From NCBI RefSeq assembly GCF_000220705.2, contig NZ_CP023202.1:2170001-2234000 (forward strand): 64,000 nt of DNA, written 5' to 3'. The notes under the pieces are model-generated. The model saw only the letters and a program-made list of their open reading frames with translations, made no database searches and had not been told where the DNA came from. The DNA comes from Streptomyces xinghaiensis S187. GTDB taxonomy: Bacteria; Actinomycetota; Actinomycetes; Streptomycetales; Streptomycetaceae. Made by a program: the position numbers and the translations under genes. Positions 8,041-15,449 of this stretch are shown here, piece after piece. Every line of letters begins with the position of its first letter. The first letter of the stretch is position 1.

Positions 8041-9489
8041 TCAGCCGGCCCCGGTCAGCGCGTGCCGGTCGCCCGTGCCGATCAGTTGGCGCAGGGCCGC
8101 GGTGTCCACCTTGCCGTTGGGGTTGACCGGGAACCGCTCCACCACGTGGACGGCGTTGGGCTGTTCGAACTCGGCCAGGTGCGGGGCCATCCGCCGGCGC
8201 CAGTCCAGCGAGGCTCCCGCCTCCGGGTCGGCGACGAAGAAGTGCAGGGCGTGCCCGCGCCGGGGGTCGCGGACCGCGACCACCTTGACCTGCCGGCCGC
8301 AGCTCTCGGCCTTCCGCTCCAGGCTCTCCGGGAAGAGGGTGTGGCCGAGCCGGTGGACCGCGTGGTGGCGGCCCGTGACGTGCAGATTGCCGTCCTCGTC
8401 GAGGCGGCCGAGGTCGCCGGTGCGGTACCACGCCTCCCGGTCCACCGGGGTCAGCTCCCCCTCGCCGGTGAGGTATCCGGCCATCAGACCGGGCGAGAGC
8501 ACCTCGATCTCGCCCGGCTCGCCGGGGGCCGCGAGCCGGCCGCCGGGCGCTCTGACGCGTACCCGGACGCCGGGCAGCGGACGGCCGCAGCCCACCGGGC
8601 GGCCCGGGGTGGCCAGGGCGACGTTGCCGAGCTCGGAGAGGCCGTAGCCGTCGAGGAGCGGCCGTCCGAGGGCCGCGCGGAACGCCTCGGCGAGCGGCTT
8701 GTCCAGCGGGGCGCCGCCGACTCCCCAGATCCGTACGCCGTCCAGGCCGGGGCGGACCGCCGGGCGGCGCCGCACCAGGCCGAGCAGGGCGTGGTACGTG
8801 GACGGGGCCGCGTCCACGGCGGTCACCCCGTGCGCGGCGGCCAGGGCGACGGCCCGGTCCAGCCGCTGGTACGGGGTGACGACGAGGGTGCTGCCGGAGA
8901 GCCACCACAGCAGGATCACCGAGAGCCCGTACTGGTGGGAGAAGGGCAGCAGCGGGGCGAGGACGTCGCCGGAGCGGTAGCCCATGCCGGCGATGGTGCG
9001 TTCGGTGTTGTCGCGCACGGCCGCGCCGGACTTGACGATGCCCTTGGGCCGGCCGGTGGTGCCCGAGGACCACAGCACGACCGCGTCGGGCCGGGCGAAC
9101 CAGCCGGCGGGGTCCGGCCGTCCGGGCAGGGGCGCCAGGCCCTCGCCGAGCCCCGGGTAGCTCAGGACGCGGGTGCCGGGGGGCGGGGCGGCGGGCGGTG
9201 TGCGGCAGAGGAGCCACCGGGCACGGGCCTGTCCCGCGGCGGCGCGGGTGCCGGCCGCGGACTGCCCGTGGTCCACCGGCACGACGCAGGCGCCGAGGTG
9301 GGTCAGGGCGAGCAGCGCCACCACGTAGCCGGTGGAGTTGTCGCCCTGGATCAGCACCCGGTCGCCGGTGCGGACGCCGTGTTCGCGCAGCGCCCGCGCC
9401 GCGGCGAGTATCCGCCGGTCGAGCGCCGGTCCCTCCAGTACGCCCTCCGCTCCGGCGAGGCGGGGCCCCGGGGCTTCCGTTCCGGGCAT
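8041..9489 (-). CDS. acyl-adenylating enzyme (AMP-forming acyl-CoA/ACP ligase family)
   Basis: 482 residues from ATG at 9489, chosen because GGAGG lies just upstream; an in-frame TTG at 9528 would add 13 residues but sits inside repeat array A. ANL-superfamily motifs in order: P-loop-like SSGTTGRPKG (about 145), GYGLSE, YRTGDLGRLDEDGNLHVTG hinge, and the C-terminal catalytic Lys in NPNGKVD. It should activate a carboxylic acid as the acyl-AMP and load CoA or the cluster ACP (18090). A starter-acid loader or chain activator is the likely role. It is divergent from fabG across array A. Confidence 0.88.
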   Translation of the reverse strand: MPGTEAPGPRLAGAEGVLEGPALDRRILAAARALREHGVRTGDRVLIQGDNSTGYVVALLALTHLGACVVPVDHGQSAAGTRAAAGQARARWLLCRTPPAAPPPGTRVLSYPGLGEGLAPLPGRPDPAGWFARPDAVVLWSSGTTGRPKGIVKSGAAVRDNTERTIAGMGYRSGDVLAPLLPFSHQYGLSVILLWWLSGSTLVVTPYQRLDRAVALAAAHGVTAVDAAPSTYHALLGLVRRRPAVRPGLDGVRIWGVGGAPLDKPLAEAFRAALGRPLLDGYGLSELGNVALATPGRPVGCGRPLPGVRVRVRAPGGRLAAPGEPGEIEVLSPGLMAGYLTGEGELTPVDREAWYRTGDLGRLDEDGNLHVTGRHHAVHRLGHTLFPESLERKAESCGRQVKVVAVRDPRRGHALHFFVADPEAGASLDWRRRMAPHLAEFEQPNAVHVVERFPVNPNGKVDTAALRQLIGTGDRHALTGAG

Positions 9490-9511
9490 GTGATCCTCCA
9501 CGGGTCTCCAC

Positions 9512-9549
9512 GAGTCAAGCTGAGTCAATGACAGTTATACTAGAGTCAC
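9512..9549. promoter_or_regulatory. TGACT repeat array A (AMP-ligase / fabG divergent promoter)
   Basis: On the plus strand: GAGTCAA (9512), GAGTCAA (9522), a weaker CAGTTAT (9532) and GAGTCAC (9543), a pitch of 10, 10 and 11 bp. Read on the minus strand these are TGTGACTCTAG, TATAACTGTC, ATTGACTCAG and CTTGACTCGT, pointing at the acyl-adenylating gene. A TATACT at 9536-9541 could be the -10 box of fabG. The phasing puts all copies on one face of the DNA. Confidence 0.65.
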
Positions 9550-9575
9550 ATGTTGCCGATGTCCGGGGGATTGCC

Positions 9576-10283
9576 ATGACTCAGCCGCGTACCGCTCTCG
9601 TCACCGGCGGCAACCGGGGCATCGGCCTGGCCGTCGCGGAGTCGCTGGCCGCGGCGGGCCACCGGGTCGCGGTCACCCACCGGGACGATGCCCCGGAGAA
9701 GCTGTACGGGGTGCGCTGCGACGTCACCTCCCCCGAGGAGGTGGAGGAGGCGTTCACCGCCGTCGAGCGCGACCTCGGACCGGTCGGGATCCTGGTGGCC
9801 AACGCCGGCATCACCTGGGACACCCCGTTCGCGCTGATGACCGAGGAGCGCTTCGGCCGCGTCATCGACACCAATCTGGTCGGCGCCTACCGCTGCGCGC
9901 GCCGGGCCGTGCCGGCGATGCTGCGGGCCCGCTGGGGAAGGATCGTCTTCATCGGTTCGGAGGTGGGCCTCTCCGGCAACGCGGGCCAGGCCAACTACGC
10001 GGCCTCGAAGGCCGGTCTGGTCGGTCTCGCGCGCTCGCTCGCCCGCGAGACGGGGCGCCGCGGCATCACCGTCAACACCGTGGCCCCCGGCTTCGTCGAC
10101 ACCGACATGACCCGCGGTCTGCGGGAGCACCACCGGGAGGAGATCGTCGCCCGCAACCCCGTGCCGCGCATCGGCACCCCGGCCGATGTGGCGTCGGCCG
10201 TGACCTGGCTGGCGGACGAGTCGGCGGGCTACGTCACCGGGGCGGTGATCCCCGTGGACGGCGGGATGGGGATGGGCGGCTGA
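9576..10283 (+). CDS. 3-oxoacyl-ACP reductase, FabG-like SDR
   Basis: 235 residues starting MTQPRTALVTGGNRGIGLAV, behind GGGGGA. Classical short-chain dehydrogenase features: TGGNRGIG cofactor loop, NAGITWD, catalytic Ser in IGSEVGLSG, and Tyr140/Lys144 in NYAASK. The sequence is FabG-like throughout, including the C-terminal GYVTGAVIPVDGGMGMGG. It reduces 3-oxoacyl-ACP with NADPH. It is the only ketoreductase in the cluster and pairs with the ketosynthases and ACP. Start chosen by ribosome binding site and family alignment. Confidence 0.9.
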   Translation: MTQPRTALVTGGNRGIGLAVAESLAAAGHRVAVTHRDDAPEKLYGVRCDVTSPEEVEEAFTAVERDLGPVGILVANAGITWDTPFALMTEERFGRVIDTNLVGAYRCARRAVPAMLRARWGRIVFIGSEVGLSGNAGQANYAASKAGLVGLARSLARETGRRGITVNTVAPGFVDTDMTRGLREHHREEIVARNPVPRIGTPADVASAVTWLADESAGYVTGAVIPVDGGMGMGG

Positions 10284-10350
10284 GCGCCGGCCCGGGGCAC
10301 CGGCCGGACGGGACGGGCGGTCGCGGGCCGGGCGTTCGGAGGCCGGCCGG

Positions 10351-11121
10351 TCAGACGCCCAGCATGTGCGTACCGCCGTCCACATGGACGATCTCCCCGG
10401 TGGTCGCCGGGAACCAGTCGGACAGCAGCGCGAGGCAGGCCCGTGCCACCGGCTCCGGATCGCCCGCGTCCCAGCCCAGGGGCGCCCGCCGGCCCCACTC
10501 CTTCGCGAAGCCCTCGCCGTCGCCGCCGATGCCGCGCGCCGCCAGGGTGTTCAGCGGGCCCGCGGCCACCAGGTTCACCCGCACCCCCTCCGGGCCCAGG
10601 TCGCGGGCGAGGTAGCGGGCGCAGGACTCCAGTCCGGCCTTGGCCACGCCCATCCAGTCGTAGCCGGGCCAGACGCGCGAGGCGTCGAAGTCCAGGCCGA
10701 CGACGGACGAGCCGGGGGCCAGCAGCGGACGGCAGGCGACGGTCAGCGCCTTGAGGGAGTAGGCGGAGGTGTGGACGGCCGAGGCCACATCGGGCCACGG
10801 AGCGTCCAGGAAGCCGCCGTCCAGGCAGCTCGCGGGCGCGTGGGCGACGGAGTGCAGGATGCCGTCGACACGGTCCAGGCTGCCGCTCAACCGCTCGGCG
10901 AGCGTGTCCAGTTGGTCCTCGTCGGTGACGTCGAGTTCCACCACCGGCGGCGGGTCCGGCAGCCGCCGGGCGAGCCGGGCGACGAGGGTGGGCCGGCCGT
11001 AGGCGGTCAGCACGATCCGGGCCCCCTGCTCCTGCGCCAGCCGGGCGACGGCCCAGGCGATGGAACTCTCGGTGATGACCCCGGTGACCACCAGGTTCTT
11101 GCCGTGGAGCAGACCGCTCAT
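10351..11121 (-). CDS. enoyl-ACP reductase, FabI/InhA-like
   Basis: 256 residues from ATG at 11121, with GGAGGAAGGAG six bases upstream. It begins MSGLLHGKNLVVTGVITESS, the FabI-type N-terminus, and has the SVAHAP segment and the YDWMGVAKAGLES active site (Tyr-x6-Lys spacing of FabI rather than the Tyr-x3-Lys of FabG). It would reduce trans-2-enoyl-ACP to acyl-ACP, so the acyl chain is at least partly saturated. It is the last gene of the minus-strand series that contains the precursors, separated from them by an 18-bp hairpin. No dehydratase to supply its substrate is visible, so host FabA/FabZ-type or Rv0636-type enzymes must act. Confidence 0.88.
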   Translation of the reverse strand: MSGLLHGKNLVVTGVITESSIAWAVARLAQEQGARIVLTAYGRPTLVARLARRLPDPPPVVELDVTDEDQLDTLAERLSGSLDRVDGILHSVAHAPASCLDGGFLDAPWPDVASAVHTSAYSLKALTVACRPLLAPGSSVVGLDFDASRVWPGYDWMGVAKAGLESCARYLARDLGPEGVRVNLVAAGPLNTLAARGIGGDGEGFAKEWGRRAPLGWDAGDPEPVARACLALLSDWFPATTGEIVHVDGGTHMLGV

Positions 11122-11192
11122 CCCGGCTCCTTCCTCCCTGTCTCGGTGTGGGGGCCGGCGGCGCCGGCCGGGTGTTCCGTGTGCCGGACGAG

Positions 11193-11234
11193 CCGCCGGG
11201 TGCGGACCCGGAGGAGCGGGTCCGCACCCGGCGG
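11193..11234 (-). terminator. perfect 18-bp hairpin between precursor 1 and fabI
   Basis: Perfect inverted repeat of 18 bp (arms 11193-11210 and 11217-11234) with a 6-nt loop, lying between the last precursor gene and the FabI-like gene. With no T tract it may act as a partial terminator or as an RNA-stabilising 3' end that lets the precursor mRNA accumulate above that of the reductase. Confidence 0.55.
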
Positions 11235-11389
11235 AGCCGGCGTGCCGGCCGCGGGGGCGGGGGCGCGCCGCGGCGCGCCCTCCGGCCACCGGGGGGTGTG
11301 GGCACCCGGTGGCCGGAGCCGTGGCGGGCCGGGGACACCGGTCCGGGACCGGTGCGTCCCCGTCCCCGCGGCCGGCGGACGCCGGTGGA

Positions 11390-11476
11390 TCAGCAGCTGT
11401 TGCTGATGGTGCTGCTGGGCAGCGCGGCCTCTTCGGCGGGGACCTCGAGGGCCTGCAGGTCGAGAACGATCGACAC
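11390..11476 (-). CDS. class III lanthipeptide precursor 1 (core ends SSTISNSC)
   Basis: A 28-residue peptide from GTG at 11476, behind GAGGAGGAACC. The leader carries MSIVLDLQALEVPAEEAA, whose VLDLQ box matches the I/L-L-x-L-Q box recognised by class III LanKC enzymes. The core ends SSTISNSC at the C-terminus. Ser-x-x-Ser-x-x-Cys within it fits labionin or avionin ring formation: dehydration of two Ser, then Cys addition and carbon-carbon closure. It differs from the other two copies in Ala for Gly in the leader, Ser for Gly before the core, Ser for Asn next to Cys, and GTG in place of ATG. Too short for ordinary gene callers. Confidence 0.9.
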   Translation of the reverse strand: MSIVLDLQALEVPAEEAALPSSTISNSC

Positions 11477-11605
11477 GGTTCCTCCTCGGAACACGGCACG
11501 GATACGGCACGGATACGGCACGGGCGCCGGCCGGCTCCGGGGTGCGGTGGGCCGGGGCATCGCCCCGGCACCGGAACCCCGGCGCCGGCCGGGCCTGAAG
11601 GAGCC

Positions 11606-11692
11606 TCAGCAGTTGTTGCTGATGGTGCTGCCCGGAAGGGCAGCCTCCTCGGCGGGGACCTCAAGGCCCTGCAGGTCGAGAACGATCGACAT
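11606..11692 (-). CDS. class III lanthipeptide precursor 2 (core GSTISNNC)
   Basis: A 28-residue peptide from ATG at 11692 with GGAGAGGAGGAA upstream. The leader MSIVLDLQGLEVPAEEAA is followed by Leu-Pro and the core GSTISNNC, ending with Cys as the last residue. It is the middle of three tandem copies. Its stop codon lies exactly 216 bp from that of copy 3, and the flanking ribosome binding sites match, so copies 2 and 3 arose by a recent duplication. The C-terminal Cys is typical of substrates of Cys decarboxylases, but none is encoded nearby. The cleavage site is unknown; cleavage after Pro would leave eight residues. Confidence 0.92.
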   Translation of the reverse strand: MSIVLDLQGLEVPAEEAALPGSTISNNC

Positions 11693-11821
11693 GGTGATTC
11701 CTCCTCTCCGGAAAACTCGCGCGCGGACACGGGGACACCGGCGGTGGCCCGGGGACCCGGCGGTTCAGGGGCATCGACCCGTCACCGGGCGGGGCGGGCG
11801 GCGGCCGGAGCCGCTGCCGGT

Positions 11822-11908
11822 TCAGCAGTTGTTGCTGATGGTGCTGCCCGGAACGGCAGCCTCCTCGGCGGGGACCTCAAGGCCCTGCAGGTCGAGAACG
11901 ATCGACAT
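11822..11908 (-). CDS. class III lanthipeptide precursor 3 (core GSTISNNC)
   Basis: A 28-residue peptide from ATG at 11908 with GGAGAGGAGGAA upstream, identical to precursor 2 except Val for Leu just before the core Pro. Core GSTISNNC. It is the copy nearest the LanKC gene (stop 11956), the usual position of a precursor beside its synthetase. Because copies 2 and 3 share the same core they should give the same mature peptide, so the duplication raises dose rather than diversity. Confidence 0.92.
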   Translation of the reverse strand: MSIVLDLQGLEVPAEEAAVPGSTISNNC

Positions 11909-11955
11909 GGTGATTCCTCCTCTCCACGGTCTCGGGGGCAGGGGCACCGGACGGC

Positions 11956-14649
11956 TCAGGGCCGTCCGGGGTCTGTGGGGCGCGGTGCGCGGGCTGCCGC
12001 CGGTCCCGCCAGAAAGGGCAGGAAGTCCGGACGGCCGTCCAGGGCCGCGCCGAGAGCGAGCAGGACACCGGCGTTCCCGGTGGCCAGGTCCATCGACAGC
12101 CGGCGCAGCTGCTCGCCGGGGAAGGCGATCTGCCCGCGGTAGGACAGGGCGTGCCAGTGGAGGCGGGCCAGATGGCGCTCCACGGCGCGGCCGATCGCGT
12201 CGGTGCCGCCTCCTCCGCCGCCTCCGGCGTCACCGCTCCCGCCGCCCGCCCGCCGGGCGCGGAGCGCCGCGAGGGTGGCGAGGAGCCCGGCCCGGCCGCT
12301 GAAGAGGTGCGGCTCGATGGTGAACTCCGGCTCCGCCGCCCGGACGAGGGCCGGCAGGGTCTCCTCCAGCCGCGCGTCGGCGCGGTGCTCAAGGATCTCG
12401 GACGCGACCAGGGCGATGCCCGCGCTGCCCACGTCGAGGTACGGCAGCAGGCGGAAGCCGCCGTCCACCTGGAGGGAGCCGTCCTCGGATCCGCGGCAGA
12501 GATCGAGGTCCCGGTGCGCGGCCCGCACCGCGAGGCCGAGCCATCCCGCGTCACCGGTGTCCTGGTGGAGGCGGAGGAAGAAGAGGGCGGGCCCGGACCA
12601 GCCGTGCAGCAGCCCCGCCCGGCTCCCCCGGCCCGGTCCGGCGGCGATGCCGGGGGCGGTGCCGGCGTCGACGGCCTCCGCGAGCCGGCCGGCCACGGCC
12701 AGCGCCTCCTCGCGGTGGGCGGCCGTCCCCGTGCGGGCGGCGAAGTGGAGCAGGTTGAGGCCGATACCCGCCAGGCCGCGGTAGAGGCTCACCTCGCGGA
12801 CGGCGGACGGCGCCTCCCGGCTCCGGTCGAGCAGCCGCAGCGCGTCCTCGGTCCGGCCGAGGATGTCGAGGACGTGGGCGATGCCGTGCGCGCCGTCGTA
12901 GAAGCCGGGGCCGAGGGCCTCGTCCCGGCGGGCGGCCGCCGCGAGCCACTCCTCGTACTCGGACCAGCGGCCGGCGCCGGTGGTGTGCAGGGCCCAGAGG
13001 ACGCCCGCCGCTCCGTAGGCGACGTTGAGGCCGTTGGTGTGGAACTGGCGTACGTCGCCGGGGAAGAGCCGGTCCCGGCGCTCGGGGGTGGCGCTGAGCA
13101 GGATCGCCTCGGCCATCGACTTGCGCACGGCGGGCCAGTCGGGCGCGTCCGCGTCCAGCCGCACCGGCGAGGGTTCGCGCAGCGCGTCCGGCACCCGGGC
13201 CAGGGCGTCCGCCGCCGGGGCCAGTTCGCGCCGTACCGCGTCGAGTTCGCCGGGCGCGAGGGGGAAGGCGCGCTCGGCCGCGTCGGCGTAGCGGGCGGCG
13301 CGGGCGGGGTCCAGCTCGGAGAGCGCGGTGAGCGGGAAGAGCAGCCAGAGCCGCAGCGCCGCGAGCGCGTGGCGGTCGAGGGCGTAGCCGGTGAGGCCGG
13401 AGCCGGAGAAGCCCGGGTTGGCCAGGCCGAGCCGCCGCGCCTCGGCGGCGGGGACGGTCAGCTCGAAGTCGACCAGGGACACGCGGAGTCCGTCGCCGCT
13501 CCCGTCGTCGCTCTCGTCGACCAGGATGTTGCCGGGGTGCAGGTCCCCGAAGACCATGCCGCGCTCGTGGACGGCGGTGACGAGCGCCTCGATCCGGTCG
13601 GCGACGGCCCGTGCCCGCTCCACGTGGGCCCGCAGGGCGGCGGCGTCCGGGGCGGCCTTGGTCAGCGGGTAGTGCCGGGCGAGCCAGCCGTGCAGGGTGT
13701 CGCCGGGTAAGTGCTCCACGGCGAGGAAGTGGTGCTCCCAGACCCGGTGGTGGCCGTAGAGCTCCGGGATGCCGGGGATGCCGGCCAGCTGTTCCAGGGC
13801 GGCGCGTTCGCGTTCCAGCCGCCGTACGGCGTCGCGGCCCCGGCCGTCGAGGCCGGCGTGCGGGCGGGCCTCCTTCAGCACGGTCCGCCGGCCGTCCCGG
13901 TGCCGGGCGAGGTAGACGCCGCCGCCGTTGGAGAAGTGCAGGGCGCGCTCGACGGTGTACGGGAAGTCGTCCCCCGCGCCGGCCGTCCGCCGCGCCTCCA
14001 GGTGCGGGGCGAGGAACGCGGGCGGCTCGACCCACTCCGGCACGGTGAACACCGGCCGCCGGTCGTCGGGCACCAGGACCCCGTCGGGCCGTTCCACCGC
14101 GGGCACCGGAGCGCCGTCCGGACCGGTGCAGTAGCGGCTGACGAAGGCCCCGTACCGCACGTGCAGCGGCCCGTCGCCCCAGCGCAGATCGGTGAGGATG
14201 TACGGCCCGGGCACCCCGGCCAGCCGCTCGGACAGCTCCTCCAGCGCGTGCCGGAGCTCTTCCTCGCCGGCGGGGTAGAGGGTGACGAGCTTGCCGCTGG
14301 CGGAGCGCGGCGCGTACTTGACGCTGTGGGCGGTGACGACGTCGCGGCTGCGCAGGAACTTGAACGGGACGCCGCGGCCGGTGCAGTAGTCCCAGGCCGT
14401 CTCGATGATGTGCTGGGCGTTGTCGGGGCGCCCGGAGATGTGGATCTTCCAGCCCTGGGCGGGCATCCGGTGGCCCTCGGGGGTGTGGACCACCCAGACG
14501 TCCCGCTCCCCGCGACGCCAGCCCACCGGGGCGGGGGTTTCCGTCAGCGGGAAGACGGAGGTGTCGTGCGCGGTGTGGCGGCTGCCGGTGTCGTAGAAGA
14601 CCGGATCGGCCTGGCAGTACGCCTCGGGCTGGGGGCGCGTGGTGGTCAT
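11956..14649 (-). CDS. class III lanthipeptide synthetase LanKC
   Basis: 897 residues. The N-terminal phosphoSer/Thr lyase region (about 1-220) has WKIHIS and PFKFLRSRD, conserved in LanKC/LanL lyases. The kinase domain (about 230-500) has the ATP Lys in VLKEARP (near 258), catalytic loop VFGDLHPGNILVD (Asp near 368) and metal-binding VDFE (near 395). The LanC-like cyclase domain (about 520-895) keeps the alpha-barrel repeats (LLHGWSGPALF, VGSAGIALVA, LFSGRAGLLA) but has none of the zinc-binding Cys/Cys-His residues, which places it in class III rather than IV. It phosphorylates, eliminates and cyclises Ser/Cys of the three precursors. Its ATG overlaps the GNAT stop by ATGA. Confidence 0.95.
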   Translation of the reverse strand: MTTTRPQPEAYCQADPVFYDTGSRHTAHDTSVFPLTETPAPVGWRRGERDVWVVHTPEGHRMPAQGWKIHISGRPDNAQHIIETAWDYCTGRGVPFKFLRSRDVVTAHSVKYAPRSASGKLVTLYPAGEEELRHALEELSERLAGVPGPYILTDLRWGDGPLHVRYGAFVSRYCTGPDGAPVPAVERPDGVLVPDDRRPVFTVPEWVEPPAFLAPHLEARRTAGAGDDFPYTVERALHFSNGGGVYLARHRDGRRTVLKEARPHAGLDGRGRDAVRRLERERAALEQLAGIPGIPELYGHHRVWEHHFLAVEHLPGDTLHGWLARHYPLTKAAPDAAALRAHVERARAVADRIEALVTAVHERGMVFGDLHPGNILVDESDDGSGDGLRVSLVDFELTVPAAEARRLGLANPGFSGSGLTGYALDRHALAALRLWLLFPLTALSELDPARAARYADAAERAFPLAPGELDAVRRELAPAADALARVPDALREPSPVRLDADAPDWPAVRKSMAEAILLSATPERRDRLFPGDVRQFHTNGLNVAYGAAGVLWALHTTGAGRWSEYEEWLAAAARRDEALGPGFYDGAHGIAHVLDILGRTEDALRLLDRSREAPSAVREVSLYRGLAGIGLNLLHFAARTGTAAHREEALAVAGRLAEAVDAGTAPGIAAGPGRGSRAGLLHGWSGPALFFLRLHQDTGDAGWLGLAVRAAHRDLDLCRGSEDGSLQVDGGFRLLPYLDVGSAGIALVASEILEHRADARLEETLPALVRAAEPEFTIEPHLFSGRAGLLATLAALRARRAGGGSGDAGGGGGGGTDAIGRAVERHLARLHWHALSYRGQIAFPGEQLRRLSMDLATGNAGVLLALGAALDGRPDFLPFLAGPAAARAPRPTDPGRP

Positions 14650-15449
14650 CGCGCGGCCTCCCCGTTGACGGCGGGCGCGGCGGGGGCCGTGACGGCGTGG
14701 GAGACCGCGTCGGAGACGGCACCGGTGAGCGCGGCGGCGGCCGCGGCGGCACCGGCCGTCCGGGCGGCCGCCCCGGGCGCGGCCTCCGCGTCGGCGTCCT
14801 CCAGCAGGATCTTGATGGAGGTCTCGGCCTCCGGCCGGCGGAGGTGGTCGCAGAGCACGGCGAGCGCCTCGGCCTTCGCGGACTCGGGGATCGCGTCGGG
14901 GCCGGTGAAGCCGGGGGTCCGGCGGGCCTGCTCCGCCAGGGAGTCGTAGTACTCGTGGCGCAGCAGCGACCAGACGGCGGCGTGGTGGTAGCGCCCGTCG
15001 AGGTAGTGGTACTCGCGCAGGATGCCCTCCAGGACGAAGCCGGCCCGGGTGACCATGCGCAGCACGGACTTGTTGTAGAGGGCGGTGGTGAACTGCATCC
15101 GGTGCGCGTTGCGGGCGTGGAAGAGGTGGTCGATCAGCAGGTCGAACGCCTCGGCGCCGAGCCCGCGCTGCCACATCGACGGATCGCCGATCGCGCCGCC
15201 GATGACGTAGCTGCCGACCGGGCCCTGGCGGCGGTAGTTGACGGTGCCGACGGTCGTGCCGTCGAGCGTGCGGACCGCGAACTGCCGTATCTCGCCGGAG
15301 TCGTTGTAGCGCTTGAGGTCCTCGGGGGTGACGAACTCGCCGGTGTCCGCGGTCAGCACGGCGGTCGGGGAAGCCGGGCCGAGCCATTCGGCGATCAGTT
15401 CGTAGTCGGCCTCGGTGGGCCTGACCAGGGTGACGCGCCTGCCCTTCAT
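14646..15449 (-). CDS. GNAT acyltransferase with Ala-rich C-terminal extension, candidate lipid-to-peptide coupling enzyme
   Basis: 267 residues. RimJ/RimL-type GNAT fold at about 1-180: it starts MKGRRVTLVRPTEADYELIA, and motif A reads MWQRGLGAEAFDLLIDH with the R/Q-x-x-G-x-G/A cofactor loop near 95. A further helical segment (180-225) and an Ala-rich tail follow. In goadvionin, a published lipolanthine, a GNAT enzyme joins an ACP-bound acyl chain to the peptide N-terminus. The position here, overlapping both the ketosynthase and LanKC genes by ATGA, suggests the same job. Ordinary N-acetylation of the peptide, as a resistance or tailoring step, is the alternative. Confidence 0.85.
   Translation of the reverse strand: MKGRRVTLVRPTEADYELIAEWLGPASPTAVLTADTGEFVTPEDLKRYNDSGEIRQFAVRTLDGTTVGTVNYRRQGPVGSYVIGGAIGDPSMWQRGLGAEAFDLLIDHLFHARNAHRMQFTTALYNKSVLRMVTRAGFVLEGILREYHYLDGRYHHAAVWSLLRHEYYDSLAEQARRTPGFTGPDAIPESAKAEALAVLCDHLRRPEAETSIKILLEDADAEAAPGAAARTAGAAAAAAALTGAVSDAVSHAVTAPAAPAVNGEAAR

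Noticed and set aside
9512..9549. TTG at 9528 as the start of the acyl-adenylating enzyme
   Set aside because: It falls inside the repeat array and lacks a ribosome binding site, while ATG at 9489 has GGAGG at proper spacing.
11060..12302. Frames across the precursor region on the plus strand
   Set aside because: They owe their length to GC bias and the duplicated precursor units; the minus-strand 28-residue peptides each have a ribosome binding site and a conserved leader.
12151..13710. Long plus-strand frame opposite the LanKC gene
   Set aside because: Shadow of the LanKC reading frame; composition and lack of motifs show it is not coding.
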